From positions 1 through 64,000 of the forward strand of contig NZ_SPDV01000002.1 of NCBI RefSeq assembly GCF_004564275.1: DNA of 64,000 nucleotides, written 5' to 3'. The translations under genes and the position numbers were made by a program. A model generated the notes under the pieces. The model saw only the letters and a list, made by a program, of their open reading frames with translations, made no database searches and was not told the origin of the DNA. The stretch is from Sphingomonas parva (ex Maeng et al. 2020) (lineage in GTDB: Bacteria > Pseudomonadota > Alphaproteobacteria > Sphingomonadales > Sphingomonadaceae). This document shows positions 1 through 8,262 of the stretch, piece by piece; position 1 is the first letter of the stretch, and each line of letters opens with the position of its first letter.

Positions 1-801
1 GAGCGCCTCGGCCTCGTCGGTGATCGGGTCCGCGAAACCGCGCCGCATGACATCGCGATAGGACCAGTAGCGCTCCAGGCGGATTCCGCGCGAGGGCTTG
101 CCCTCTGCCGGCGCCTCGGCCAGCGGCGCCGCCGCACCGTCCCGATCGACGGTGAGAATGCAGCCCGGCTCCAGCTTGAAGATGTGCCGGTAGATGGAGA
201 AGGGCGCCGGGACATAGGTTCTGGCGGCGAACAGCCCCAGCGCGCGACGGTCGATCGTGCCTTCGAAGCCGGGATGCTCGCGCACCGACTTGAGCTCCGA
301 AGCGAAGACGAAATCCTTGCCGACCCAGCCGTAATAGAGCGGCTTCTCGCCGAACCGGTCGCGGGCGAGCTGGAGCGTACGCTGCTTGCGGTCCCACAGG
401 CCGAGCGAGAACATGCCGACGCACTTCTTGAGCGTCGCCTCGAGACCCCAGGCGGCGATGCACTCGACCAGCGTCTCGGTGTCCGAATGCCCGCGCCAGG
501 CAATGCCGTTGCCCCCGGCGCTGCCGCCGGACGCCTCCAGCTCGACGCGCAGATCGGCATGGTTGTAGATCTCGCCATTGTAGGTGAGGACGTAGCGCCC
601 GTCGGCCGATTCCATCGGCTGATGGCCGAGAGGCGAGAGATCGATGATCGACAACCGCCGATGTCCGAGCCCGATGCCGGCCTCCGCGTCGGTCCAGACG
701 CCCCGGTCATCCGGCCCGCGATGCGCGATCGGATCGATCATCTTCTGAACATGCGCGGGATCGGCGCGTTCATGAGAGATAAGACCAGCTATGCCGCACA
801 T
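1..801 (-). CDS. asnB: Asparagine synthase (glutamine-hydrolysing), N-terminal part, runs off the left edge
   Basis: Read on the minus strand, the frame opens at an ATG at 801 with Met-Cys-Gly-Ile. After Met removal this places the class II glutamine amidotransferase Cys nucleophile at the N-terminus. The motifs HRGPDDRG, GLGHRRLSI, TYNGEIYN, GHSDTETL and ARDRFGEKPLYY follow in the usual AsnB order. About 267 residues are present, covering the glutaminase domain; the ATP-dependent synthetase domain lies outside the window. The enzyme makes Asn from Asp, Gln and ATP, but paralogues beside polysaccharide loci often amidate sugar acids or take part in polymer synthesis. It is divergent from the aminotransferase at 989, with 187 bases between the two starts. 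Family assignment is secure; role inside the cluster is inferred. Confidence 0.93.
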   Translation of the reverse strand, partial: MCGIAGLISHERADPAHVQKMIDPIAHRGPDDRGVWTDAEAGIGLGHRRLSIIDLSPLGHQPMESADGRYVLTYNGEIYNHADLRVELEASGGSAGGNGIAWRGHSDTETLVECIAAWGLEATLKKCVGMFSLGLWDRKQRTLQLARDRFGEKPLYYGWVGKDFVFASELKSVREHPGFEGTIDRRALGLFAARTYVPAPFSIYRHIFKLEPGCILTVDRDGAAAPLAEAPAEGKPSRGIRLERYWSYRDVMRRGFADPITDEAEAL

Positions 802-988
802 GTCGCTTCTGGTATCCTTGCAGACGTTTCTCGCTTCCTAGCGCAAAATCTTGTCGCGAGAACCCCCGTGAGCGCCCGCCGCGCAGGGTTGCGAAAGCTG
901 GCGAGGACGCTAGGAGGGCGAGGGCGGGTTGAGAAGCGGGCGAGAGCTGGGATCGGCGCGCCTATAGCCGTAGATTTCGGAGCATAGC

Positions 989-2098
989 TTGTCGGACACT
1001 ATTTACGTCACGCGCCCATATCTGCCGCCCCTCGCCGAATTCCTGCCGCTCCTGGAGCAGATCTGGGACAGTCGTGTCCTCACCAACAAGGGGCCGTTCC
1101 ACGCGCAGCTCGAAGCTCGGCTCTGCGAGTATTTCGAGGCTGAGCACGTCGCCTTGATGACGAACGGCATGCTGGCGCTGTCGGTCGCGATCGACGCCGC
1201 CGCCTTGAGCGGGGAAATCATCACCACGCCTTATTCGTTCGTCGCGACCACGCATTCCGTGAAAATGGGCCAGTTGGAACCCGTCTTCGTCGATGTGCGG
1301 CCGGGCGACCTCAACATCGATCCCGATCTGATCGAGGCCGCGATCACGCCGCGCACCTCGGCGATTGTTGCGGTCCACTGCTACGGCAATCCATGTGATG
1401 TCGAGGCAATCCAGGCGATTGCCACGCGTCACGGCCTCAAGGTCATCTACGATGCCGCCCATGCGTTCGGTGTTCGCTATCGGGCCCGCAGCCTCCTCTC
1501 CTATGGAGACTTCTCGACTCTGAGCTTCCACGCGACGAAGGCGTTCAACACGTTCGAAGGGGGCGCCGTGGTGGTTCGCGATGGCGACGCGAACGTCGCC
1601 GTCGATCGTTTCCGCAACTTCGGCATCGCCGACGAGGTGACGATCCCCGCCGTCGGCACGAATGCGAAGATGAGCGAGTTCAACGCCGCGCTGGGCCTTC
1701 TCCAGCTCGAGCATTTCGAGCACGTCCGTTCCGAGCGCCGTCGTGTGGACGCGCTTTACCGTGCCGAGCTCGGAGAGCTGGACGGCCTCGATTGCCTCCC
1801 GATCCCCGCGGACACGGAACCAAACTTTTCCTATTTTCCGATTCTAGTCGGCCCGGAGTTCGGCGCAAGCCGCGACGCGCTCTACGAAGCGCTGAAGCAG
1901 CAGGGCGTCAACTCACGGCGCTATTTCTATCCACTCCTCTCGACGCTCCCTATGTACCGCGGCCTGCCGTCCGCTCAGGAGGAGCGGCTGCCGGTGGCAA
2001 CGAGAGCGGCTCAGCGCGTCCTCTGTCTGCCGATTTATCCGGAGCTTTCCGAAGGTGACCAGCGCCGGATCATCGAAACGATCAAGGCTGCGCGATAG
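989..2098 (+). CDS. vioA: DegT/DnrJ/EryC1/StrS aminotransferase, VioA-like (dTDP-4-amino-4,6-dideoxyglucose synthesis)
   Basis: A 369-residue PLP aminotransferase of the sugar-aminotransferase fold. It starts at TTG 989; no better in-frame start is visible. The Schiff-base lysine is Lys184 in SFHATKAFNTFEGG, and the Asp contacting the pyridine nitrogen is Asp155 in YDAAHAFG. The HATKAFNT(F/I)EGG signature and the opening TRPYLPP with VLTNKGP resemble VioA/FdtB-type enzymes, which aminate dTDP-4-keto-6-deoxyglucose using glutamate. The substrate would come from RmlA and RmlB at 14.6-17.1 kb in this window. The next gene downstream is convergent. Exact position and stereochemistry of amination (Qui4N, Fuc4N or a 3-amino sugar) cannot be fixed from sequence; Qui4N is favoured by the VioF-like formyltransferase at 9822. 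Confidence 0.85.
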   Translation: MSDTIYVTRPYLPPLAEFLPLLEQIWDSRVLTNKGPFHAQLEARLCEYFEAEHVALMTNGMLALSVAIDAAALSGEIITTPYSFVATTHSVKMGQLEPVFVDVRPGDLNIDPDLIEAAITPRTSAIVAVHCYGNPCDVEAIQAIATRHGLKVIYDAAHAFGVRYRARSLLSYGDFSTLSFHATKAFNTFEGGAVVVRDGDANVAVDRFRNFGIADEVTIPAVGTNAKMSEFNAALGLLQLEHFEHVRSERRRVDALYRAELGELDGLDCLPIPADTEPNFSYFPILVGPEFGASRDALYEALKQQGVNSRRYFYPLLSTLPMYRGLPSAQEERLPVATRAAQRVLCLPIYPELSEGDQRRIIETIKAAR

Positions 2099-2130
2099 AT
2101 CGCCGCCCGCAACCTAGACGGCGGCGCTCC

Positions 2131-2757
2131 TCAGCCGATTCGGCGCGCGGGATTGCCGAACATCGTCGCGCGCTCGGGAACGTTTCGAAGGGCGACACTG
2201 CCCAGTCCGATCGTTGCCCAGCTGCCGATCTTCTTGCCGGGATAGATCGTGCTCCCGGCCCCGAAGAGCACGCCTTCTCCTACCGTGACGTTGCCGTTGA
2301 CGCTGACCGCCCCGAGCAACGAGGAGTAACTTCCGACGACGGAGTCGTGGCCGACTCCCGACCCGCCGTTGACGAGCACGTGCTCGCCGATCTCGCAATC
2401 GGAGGAGATCCGACAGAACGGAAAGATCGACGTGCCGGCGCCGATCCGCGCGCCCAGCCCGACCGCCGCGGATTCATGGATGTAGGTTTCCGCCTGCCAG
2501 CCGCGCGCGGCGAGAGCCAGCGCGACGCGCTTCTTTTCCGCGGGATCTGCAAATGCGATGATGAAGCGAGGCGGCGGACCCTGCCACGCCTCGGGACGAA
2601 TCACCGGAAGGCCGTGACACGTGCCGCCCGCATCGTCCGCTTCCGAGATGAACGCTTCAACCTTGAAACGCTCGCGCGCCGCCGGTCCTGAGCCCGCTAT
2701 CCAGCCGAGAAGCTCCCTGCCGAGCCCGCCCGCGCCGATGATGACGAAGGGGCTCAT
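2131..2757 (-). CDS. NeuD/PglD-type left-handed beta-helix sugar O/N-acyltransferase
   Basis: A 208-residue protein with the two-part PglD/NeuD layout. An N-terminal Rossmann-like half starts VIIGAGGLGRELL (residues 5-17), and a C-terminal hexapeptide-repeat half follows from about residue 95. His137 in GSGVGHDS matches the general base of PglD-type acetyltransferases that acylate a 4-amino sugar nucleotide. Its ATG overlaps the stop of the upstream SDR by 4 bases (ATGA), so it is translationally coupled and is the last gene of the acyl-assembly operon. By context the donor may be the ACP-bound acyl chain made by the operon rather than acetyl-CoA, and the acceptor dTDP-Qui4N from the VioA-like enzyme (inference). 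Confidence 0.82.
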   Translation of the reverse strand: MSPFVIIGAGGLGRELLGWIAGSGPAARERFKVEAFISEADDAGGTCHGLPVIRPEAWQGPPPRFIIAFADPAEKKRVALALAARGWQAETYIHESAAVGLGARIGAGTSIFPFCRISSDCEIGEHVLVNGGSGVGHDSVVGSYSSLLGAVSVNGNVTVGEGVLFGAGSTIYPGKKIGSWATIGLGSVALRNVPERATMFGNPARRIG

Positions 2758-3515
2758 GCGGAAATGTTGGCCGATCGGCCGCCGTCCACGACCAGCTGAT
2801 GGCCCGTAATCCAACGCGCCTGGTCGGACAGCAGCCACGCGACCGCCGCGTTGATGTCGGACGGGAAGCCGACACCGAGGGGATAGTCACGCGTCAGCCG
2901 CTCGGCGAGCTCGGCATCGTCGTACATCGCCTGGGTCATCGGCGTGCGGACGCTGCCCGGCAGAACCGAATTCACCCGCACCTCGGGCGCGAGCTCGACC
3001 GCCAGCGCCTTCATCAGGCCGTCGAGGCCAGCCTTGCTCGCACAATAAGCGGTGAAACCCTTCGCGCCGAACTGGCTGGCAATGCTCGAGATGAAGACGA
3101 TCCCGTTCAGCGCCTTGCGATTGACGTTCTTGCGCGTCAGCACGCGCGCGATTTCCAACGCGGCGAGCACGTTGGTGTTCATCACGTCCTGGGCGTGGGT
3201 GATGCCGATGCTGCGCAATGGCAGCACCTTCAACATCGCGGCGCAATGGACGAAGCCGGAGACGGAGGCGCCGTGCTCCTGAAGAAAGCCGGACAGCGCA
3301 CCGCCGAGCGTGCCGATGTCGGCCAGGTCGCGTGCCCAGCAGAGGTGCCGCTCGGGCGCATGGCAAGCCTGCCGCGTCAGCTCAAGACGATCGGCATCGC
3401 GGCCGCCCAGGATCAAGGGATATTCGGTCGACAACGCGACGGCCATCTCTCGGCCGATCCCCGACGACGCGCCGGTGATGAGGACGAAGGGCACGGACGC
3501 TGCTTGATCGGACAT
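2754..3515 (-). CDS. Short-chain dehydrogenase/reductase (3-oxoacyl-ACP reductase-like), SDR copy 2
   Basis: A 253-residue classical SDR. The cofactor loop is TGASSGIG (14-21), the catalytic Tyr157 and Lys161 sit in YCASK, Ser143/144 lie in FISSIAS, and NTN is at 113-115. The C-terminal segment ITGHQLVVDGG is typical of FabG-like enzymes. It is 16 bases downstream of a second SDR and overlaps the acyltransferase gene by 4 bases. In this operon the likely job is NADPH reduction of a beta-keto (or a later) intermediate on a carrier protein. A role on a sugar nucleotide cannot be excluded. Confidence 0.85.
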   Translation of the reverse strand: MSDQAASVPFVLITGASSGIGREMAVALSTEYPLILGGRDADRLELTRQACHAPERHLCWARDLADIGTLGGALSGFLQEHGASVSGFVHCAAMLKVLPLRSIGITHAQDVMNTNVLAALEIARVLTRKNVNRKALNGIVFISSIASQFGAKGFTAYCASKAGLDGLMKALAVELAPEVRVNSVLPGSVRTPMTQAMYDDAELAERLTRDYPLGVGFPSDINAAVAWLLSDQARWITGHQLVVDGGRSANISA

Positions 3516-3531
3516 GCTGATCTCCAGAATA

Positions 3532-4305
3532 CTAGCGAGCGAGATAGCCGCCGTCGACCACCATCACGGAGCCGGTGATCCATCGTCCGGTGTCCGCTGC
3601 CAGGAAGGCGACGGCATTCGCGATGTCTTCCGGCTTTCCGAAGCCCAGCGGGTGCAGGTCCTCGACCGCCTTCCTCTGCCCTTCGTCCCAGAGCTTTCCC
3701 GTCCGCTCCAACAATGGCGTTTGAACGAAGCCGGGGGCGATGCAGTTGACGCGTATGCCGCGTGGCGCCAGTTCCAGGGACAGGGAACGCGCCATGCCGT
3801 CCAGCGCGGCCTTGCTCATCGAATAAGCGATTGCTCCGATGGATCCGGCCATGCCCATCACGCTCGAGATGAACACGATCGAACCGTGCTCTCCAGCATA
3901 CACCTTCCGGCTCGACATCGTCTTCCCGAGCATCAGCGCGGCCTCGGTATTTACCGCGAAGATCTTACGCCATCCTTCAACCTGCAGCGTCCGTACCGGC
4001 ACGATCGCCTGGATGCCGGCGCAGTGCACGACGCCGTGCAGCGGTCCGTTGGCCGCCACGCAACGGCCGACGAGCGGCTCGATCGCCGGAATGTCCGAGA
4101 GGTCAGTCCGGTGCGGCTCGACCTGCCCGCCTCCGCGCAGCTCCGCCTGCACGGCCGAAAGCCCGGCCTCGTCGAGATCCACGATCGACAGGCGGGCTCC
4201 GAGGCGGTGCAGGAGAATCGCCGTGCTCCGGCCGATACCAGAGCTGGCGCCGGTCACGAGAAAATGGCGCCCGCTGAGATCGAGCGGATTCAACGGGGTG
4301 TTCAC
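3532..4305 (-). CDS. Short-chain dehydrogenase/reductase (FabG-like), SDR copy 1
   Basis: A 257-residue classical SDR with TGASSGIG at 18-25, Ser148 in FISSVMG, Tyr161 and Lys165 in YSMSK, and a C-terminal ITGSVMVVDGG. It is clearly diverged from the neighbouring SDR at 2754 (different N-terminus and active-site surroundings), so this is not a recent duplication. The gene begins 5 bases after the stop of the small carrier protein, within one operon. The FabG-like C-terminus and its place beside an ACP and KAS III suggest 3-oxoacyl reduction on a carrier protein. Having two SDRs suggests two reductive steps or two substrates. Confidence 0.85.
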   Translation of the reverse strand: MNTPLNPLDLSGRHFLVTGASSGIGRSTAILLHRLGARLSIVDLDEAGLSAVQAELRGGGQVEPHRTDLSDIPAIEPLVGRCVAANGPLHGVVHCAGIQAIVPVRTLQVEGWRKIFAVNTEAALMLGKTMSSRKVYAGEHGSIVFISSVMGMAGSIGAIAYSMSKAALDGMARSLSLELAPRGIRVNCIAPGFVQTPLLERTGKLWDEGQRKAVEDLHPLGFGKPEDIANAVAFLAADTGRWITGSVMVVDGGYLAR

Positions 4306-4310
4306 CGGGC

Positions 4311-4532
4311 TTACGCTGCTTTCTTGGCCGTGATCAGCTGGTACAGGTCTTCGACCGTGACCGCGCGCTGAAGCTCCTGCGCGGACATGTTCACGCCGAA
4401 CTTGTCGTCCGCCATCGCGACGACCGAGAGCGTGGCGAGCGAATCCCAGCTCTCGAAGCTGGTGAGTTCGTCGCGCGGATTGACGGTGTCTTCTTCCAAA
4501 ATCTCGGCCATCTCGGCCAGGAACTCATCCAT
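4311..4532 (-). CDS. Acyl carrier protein (carrier B)
   Basis: A 73-residue acidic four-helix carrier protein. The phosphopantetheine site is Ser31 in ESWDSLATL (D-S-L core), followed by a recognition-helix region and a last helix, VEDLYQLI. It overlaps the 3' end of the KAS III gene by 8 bases. It differs from the second carrier at 5607 in sequence and in residues next to the attachment Ser, so the two probably carry different groups, for example starter and extender. It is not the housekeeping AcpP, which has a conserved GADSLD-type motif. Confidence 0.88.
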   Translation of the reverse strand: MDEFLAEMAEILEEDTVNPRDELTSFESWDSLATLSVVAMADDKFGVNMSAQELQRAVTVEDLYQLITAKKAA

Positions 4533-5610
4533 TCTGATTATCCTCTTGATATTCGATCATTTCGCAGAAATTCAGCGGCCCAAGCTCCAGCAGCATCGCG
4601 CCCCAGGTGAGGCCCGCACCGAAACCGGCCAAGCAAACGCGCAACCTTTCCTCGACCAGCCGGGCCGACAGGTTCGACGTTGTGGCGACGGGGATCGTGA
4701 CACCGCTCGAATTACCGAAATGTTCAACGACGTTGCTCGGCATCCTGTCGTAGGGCACGCCGAGCTTGTCGGCGAGCTTCTGCAACATGAATCGGTTCGG
4801 CTGGTGGAAGAGAAACGAGTCGATATCGGCGACGTCCGTATTCGTCTCGGCGAGCAGCCCGCGGATCAGCTCCGGGACCTCGGTAAGGACGAAGTTGAAC
4901 ACGGCCGAGCCGTCCATCTTCAGATTGTCGAGCGCACGGAAATTCCCTTCCTCGTCCTCGACCATTTCGGCCGTAGTCGCGTCAGAAGGGCGGCGGAGGC
5001 CCCCGGCGGGGATCATCAAGGCCTCTCGGCGAGCACCGTCCATCTTCAGCCGCGCCTCGATCGCAGGCGCCCCGGCGTCGCATTCCAGGATAGTGACGGA
5101 CGCGGCGTCGCCGATGAGCGGATAGCTGTTGCGATCCCGTGGGGAGACCTTGCGGCTCATCACGTCGACGTTGACCAGGACCACCTTCCGGATCGTGGGC
5201 TGATCGAGAAGCATGAACGCCTGCATGATGCCAATGATGAACCCGGCGCAGCCCTGGTTCAGATCGATGCAGAAGACGTCGTGATGGAGCCCCAGCCGCC
5301 CGTGCACGACCTTGGACGTGCCGGGCATCAGGTGGTCGGGAGTCTGCGTGACGACGACGAGCGCATCGATCTCTTCGCGCTGAAGTTTGCCGCCCGCGAA
5401 CAGGTGCTCGAGACCGGCAACCGCCAGATCCGACGAGGTCACCGCGCCGGCGACGATCCTGTGGCGATCGTAACCCATCACCTCGGCAAGCTTGATCGAG
5501 CGCTTCGGCGAGAAATTGAAGTTCGCCATCTCGTCGACGAACTTGCGCTCATGGGCAGGCACCACCGTCAGCATCCCGGTGATCGCCTTGCCACTGTAGG
5601 AGAGTTTCAC
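4525..5610 (-). CDS. 3-oxoacyl-ACP synthase III-type condensing enzyme (KAS III)
   Basis: A 361-residue thiolase-fold enzyme. The full KAS III Cys-His-Asn triad can be read: Cys121 in DLNQGCAGF, His269 in FHQPNRFM, and Asn300 in FGNSSGVT. LAGFGAGLTWGAM near the C-terminus is also typical of FabH. It is longer than housekeeping FabH (about 320) by N- and C-terminal extensions. Genes for carrier proteins overlap it on both sides: the upstream one by 4 bases (GTGA/ATGA type) and the downstream one by 8. It should perform a decarboxylative Claisen condensation of a loaded starter with malonyl-ACP. A dedicated pathway enzyme is more likely than primary fatty acid synthesis, because fabD, fabF and plsX are absent nearby. 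Confidence 0.9.
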   Translation of the reverse strand: MKLSYSGKAITGMLTVVPAHERKFVDEMANFNFSPKRSIKLAEVMGYDRHRIVAGAVTSSDLAVAGLEHLFAGGKLQREEIDALVVVTQTPDHLMPGTSKVVHGRLGLHHDVFCIDLNQGCAGFIIGIMQAFMLLDQPTIRKVVLVNVDVMSRKVSPRDRNSYPLIGDAASVTILECDAGAPAIEARLKMDGARREALMIPAGGLRRPSDATTAEMVEDEEGNFRALDNLKMDGSAVFNFVLTEVPELIRGLLAETNTDVADIDSFLFHQPNRFMLQKLADKLGVPYDRMPSNVVEHFGNSSGVTIPVATTSNLSARLVEERLRVCLAGFGAGLTWGAMLLELGPLNFCEMIEYQEDNQNG

Positions 5611-5837
5611 GGCGTCACCCCGTTTCGCCGCAGCAGCGTCTCGATCGCCGCGATCGAATTGAAGTTGTCGGGAACGATTTCCATCCCGTCGATCGAGATG
5701 CCATAGGCCTTGTCGAGCTCGGACACGAGCGTGACGAGATCGAAGGAATCGAGCAGGCCTTCCTCGAAAAAGTCGGCGGCGCCGGTGAAATCTACCTCAG
5801 GCCGGACCTGGGCGAGGATCGCGGGTACTTTGCTCAT
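5607..5837 (-). CDS. Acyl/aminoacyl carrier protein (carrier A)
   Basis: A 76-residue carrier with predicted phosphopantetheine attachment at Ser31 in GLLDSFDLVTL. The D-S-F-D-L context resembles the stand-alone carriers paired with adenylating ligases (DltC-like) more than AcpP. Its stop overlaps the KAS III start by 4 bases. It is preceded by a formyltransferase and a DltA-like AMP ligase in the same operon, so it is the best candidate for the carrier loaded by that ligase (inference from gene order). Confidence 0.88.
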   Translation of the reverse strand: MSKVPAILAQVRPEVDFTGAADFFEEGLLDSFDLVTLVSELDKAYGISIDGMEIVPDNFNSIAAIETLLRRNGVTP

Positions 5838-5942
5838 GAATTCCGTTCCTTGTGCAAAATCATGATCCGGTCAAGCAGCCCGTCCGCGGCCGTCAATCAC
5901 GGCGCCGCGTCGTTCGCGAGACCAGTGGCCATGCCCGTGCGC

Positions 5943-6638
5943 CTATCCGTCGAGCGGGCTCTCGATCAAGCGGGCGAGCTCGGGAAAGAAGGCCCTGTAG
6001 ACGCCCAAGTGGCTTGCCCTCGCGAGCCTGACGGGCTCGGCGGATGCGCGGATCTTGGTGACATCCCTGTAGGAATAGGCCGCTCCCGAGAGGTCGACAT
6101 AGCGCGCCTCGTGCTCGCCGGACGCGATCTTCAGGAGGTTGTTCTCAAAGACCTCACGAAAAGTGCGGAGGGAAAGGCCCATCACCGAGGCGAAGTCTCC
6201 GCCTTCGATTTCGAAAGCCGACTGCGCCACGACGGGGCCCGCGTCGACCTTCTGATTCGGCAGCAGTCGGTGGAGGGTCACGCCATAGGACGGCTCTCCG
6301 TTGCAGATCGCCGCGAAGATGCAGACCTCCGCGATCCCGCGGTATCTCTGGACGAGGCCGTTGTGGATATTGAAGAACTCGTTGCCAAGCGAGAGGAGCG
6401 CGTCGCTCAAGATAAACTTGTTGTTGATGGAGAAGACCTTGTCCTCCTCGAAGTCCTGCAGGACGGATGGCAGGTCCTCGCTGGGGTTGCCCGACTCGAG
6501 CAGCGGCACCTCCAGGCGCCGGAGCTTCGGGATCGCCGGGTCCCCCGGCGGGCAGCATACCGCGTTGACGCTCAAGCCGGCCGCGCGCGCGAACGCTACC
6601 GATTGCGAGAGCAGGGATCCGCCACCGACGAAGATCAT
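5943..6638 (-). CDS. Formyltransferase-fold protein in the acyl-assembly operon
   Basis: A 231-residue protein with the N10-formyl-tetrahydrofolate formyltransferase core. The triad can be placed at Asn90 and His92 (FFNIHNGLV) and Asp132 (KVDAGPVV), with GVTLHRL between them. It starts directly with a glycine-rich strand (MIFVGGGSLL) and lacks the tRNA-binding C-terminal domain of Fmt. It is distinct from the VioF-like enzyme at 9822. Lying between the ligase gene and the carrier-A gene, it may formylate an amine on the ligase product or carrier-bound group, by analogy with formylation domains that start some nonribosomal peptides. A sugar amine is the alternative acceptor. The fold is seen; the substrate is inference. 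Confidence 0.8.
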   Translation of the reverse strand: MIFVGGGSLLSQSVAFARAAGLSVNAVCCPPGDPAIPKLRRLEVPLLESGNPSEDLPSVLQDFEEDKVFSINNKFILSDALLSLGNEFFNIHNGLVQRYRGIAEVCIFAAICNGEPSYGVTLHRLLPNQKVDAGPVVAQSAFEIEGGDFASVMGLSLRTFREVFENNLLKIASGEHEARYVDLSGAAYSYRDVTKIRASAEPVRLARASHLGVYRAFFPELARLIESPLDG

Positions 6639-6708
6639 CGTTCAGCCCGGCGCTCCGGCCGTGGCCTCGCAAAACGAGGCGACACCGCTTGCAGCCCCCC
6701 GTCTCGTG

Positions 6709-8262
6709 TCACTGGTCGGCCGCGAGGCTTTGCACCAGACCGTTGCGATCGATCTTCCCGTTGGGGTTCATCGGCAGCTGTTCCATCGAGTGGAAGGCGG
6801 TGGGCAGCATGTACTTCGGGAAGATCTCGGAAAGCGCCTGGCGGATCGTCGAAATCGGGACGTCGGCCCCGGATGGCTGGTAGAAGAGGGTGATCGCCTT
6901 CCGCGAATGGTCGTAGACGACGCAGGCATTCGCAATGCCGGGAATTCCCAGGACCTGGTGTTCGATCTCGGGGAGCTCGATGCGATAGCCCATGTGCTTG
7001 ATCTGGAAGTCCTTGCGACCGGCAAGGAAGATCTGGCCGTTGGCGCGGCGAAGGGCCAGGTCGCCAGTGCGGTAGATCAATTCCGGGTAGCGCGTGTTGA
7101 GCGGATTCTGCACGAACGCCCGCGCCGTCTTCTCCGGATCGTTCCAATAGCCGTGAGCAAGCGAGCTGCCGCGGACGCAGAGCTCGCCCTGCTCGTCCAC
7201 TGCGCAAGGCTGATTGGCCTCGTTGAGGATCAGGATATCGCTGTTGCGACAAGGGTAACCGATCGGAAGCGGCTGATCGTCGGGGATTTCGCCTTCAACG
7301 ATGTAGTAGGTGCAGTCGACATGGATTTCGATCGGGCCGTAAAGGTTGACGAACTGCGCCTGCGGCAGCGCGCGGCGCCACATGTTGAGATGTCGCGTGG
7401 GGAATACCTCGCCGGCAAAGAATACCCTGCGAAGGGCGGGCAGCGCGATCTTGTCCAGCAGCCCCATATTCGCGATGTTCACCATGATCGATGGAACCCA
7501 GAACAGGAAGTCGATCTGTGCCTCGGCCAAGAACATCATCAACTTCGCCGGGAAGATCGGCAGCTCGTCGGGCACGATCACCAGCGTCGCACCCTTGGCG
7601 AGGCAGACGTTCAACTCCAGAGTGTAAATGTCGAAGTAGAACGGCGACAGGCTGCCGATCGTGTAGCTTTCGTCAAAATCGAACGTCTCGAACACCCAGT
7701 CCATGAAGTCGATCGTGCCGCGATGGCTCAGCACCACGCCCTTCGGGGTGCCGGTGGAGCCCGAGGTATTGATGATGCAGAGAGGATCGGTGTCGATGAT
7801 CCGGTCTCGACGTTCGGTCAGCCATTGAAAGTCAGTGGCGCCGGGTTGCTCATGCGATTCCTCGACGAGCACGATCTGATCCTGCGCGATGCCCGCTGCG
7901 AGGACGTCTGCCGCGCGGTCGCGGGAGGTGATCACCAGCCGCGGACCGATGTTCAAGAGGATGTTCTTCAGCCGCTGCGGTGGGGACTTCACGTCGAGGT
8001 TGGAATAGAGGTTGCCGCTATAGACGACGGCCAGATCTGCGACGACCACGTCCGCCGATTTGGGCAGGTACACTGCGATCGGCTGGTTGAGCACGTCTGC
8101 CCGGGAGACGAGCACCGAAGCGAAATGCTTTGCCCGGCGCTCCAGCTCGGAGAAGGTGATCCGCGTCAAGCCGTCGACGATCGCAATCTTATCCGGATGG
8201 TGGCGTGCGGCGCCATTCTCAAAGTAGGCAAGCATGTTCGATTGCATCAGTCTCTCCGGCAT
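6709..8262 (-). CDS. AMP-forming adenylation enzyme (DltA/NRPS A-domain-like), probable amino acid:carrier protein ligase
   Basis: A 517-residue ANL-superfamily enzyme and the first gene of the minus-strand operon. The P-loop SGSTGTPKG is at about 167-175. The A4 region FYFDIYTLEL keeps Asp211, the residue that in A-domains binds a substrate alpha-amino group. NLYGPIE is near 307, YRTGD at 397-401, and the catalytic lysine is Lys503 in NPNGKIDR. Length and order match DltA-like stand-alone adenylation proteins. It should activate an acid, probably an amino acid because of Asp211, and load it on a carrier, most likely carrier A. A start at the internal Met6 is possible. About 590 bases of non-coding DNA lie upstream. 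Confidence 0.88.
   Translation of the reverse strand: MPERLMQSNMLAYFENGAARHHPDKIAIVDGLTRITFSELERRAKHFASVLVSRADVLNQPIAVYLPKSADVVVADLAVVYSGNLYSNLDVKSPPQRLKNILLNIGPRLVITSRDRAADVLAAGIAQDQIVLVEESHEQPGATDFQWLTERRDRIIDTDPLCIINTSGSTGTPKGVVLSHRGTIDFMDWVFETFDFDESYTIGSLSPFYFDIYTLELNVCLAKGATLVIVPDELPIFPAKLMMFLAEAQIDFLFWVPSIMVNIANMGLLDKIALPALRRVFFAGEVFPTRHLNMWRRALPQAQFVNLYGPIEIHVDCTYYIVEGEIPDDQPLPIGYPCRNSDILILNEANQPCAVDEQGELCVRGSSLAHGYWNDPEKTARAFVQNPLNTRYPELIYRTGDLALRRANGQIFLAGRKDFQIKHMGYRIELPEIEHQVLGIPGIANACVVYDHSRKAITLFYQPSGADVPISTIRQALSEIFPKYMLPTAFHSMEQLPMNPNGKIDRNGLVQSLAADQ

Noticed and set aside
4525..5610. KAS III gene considered as housekeeping fabH
   Set aside because: It is longer, flanked by overlapping dedicated carrier genes and sugar genes, and lacks plsX/fabD neighbours, so a pathway-specific enzyme fits better.
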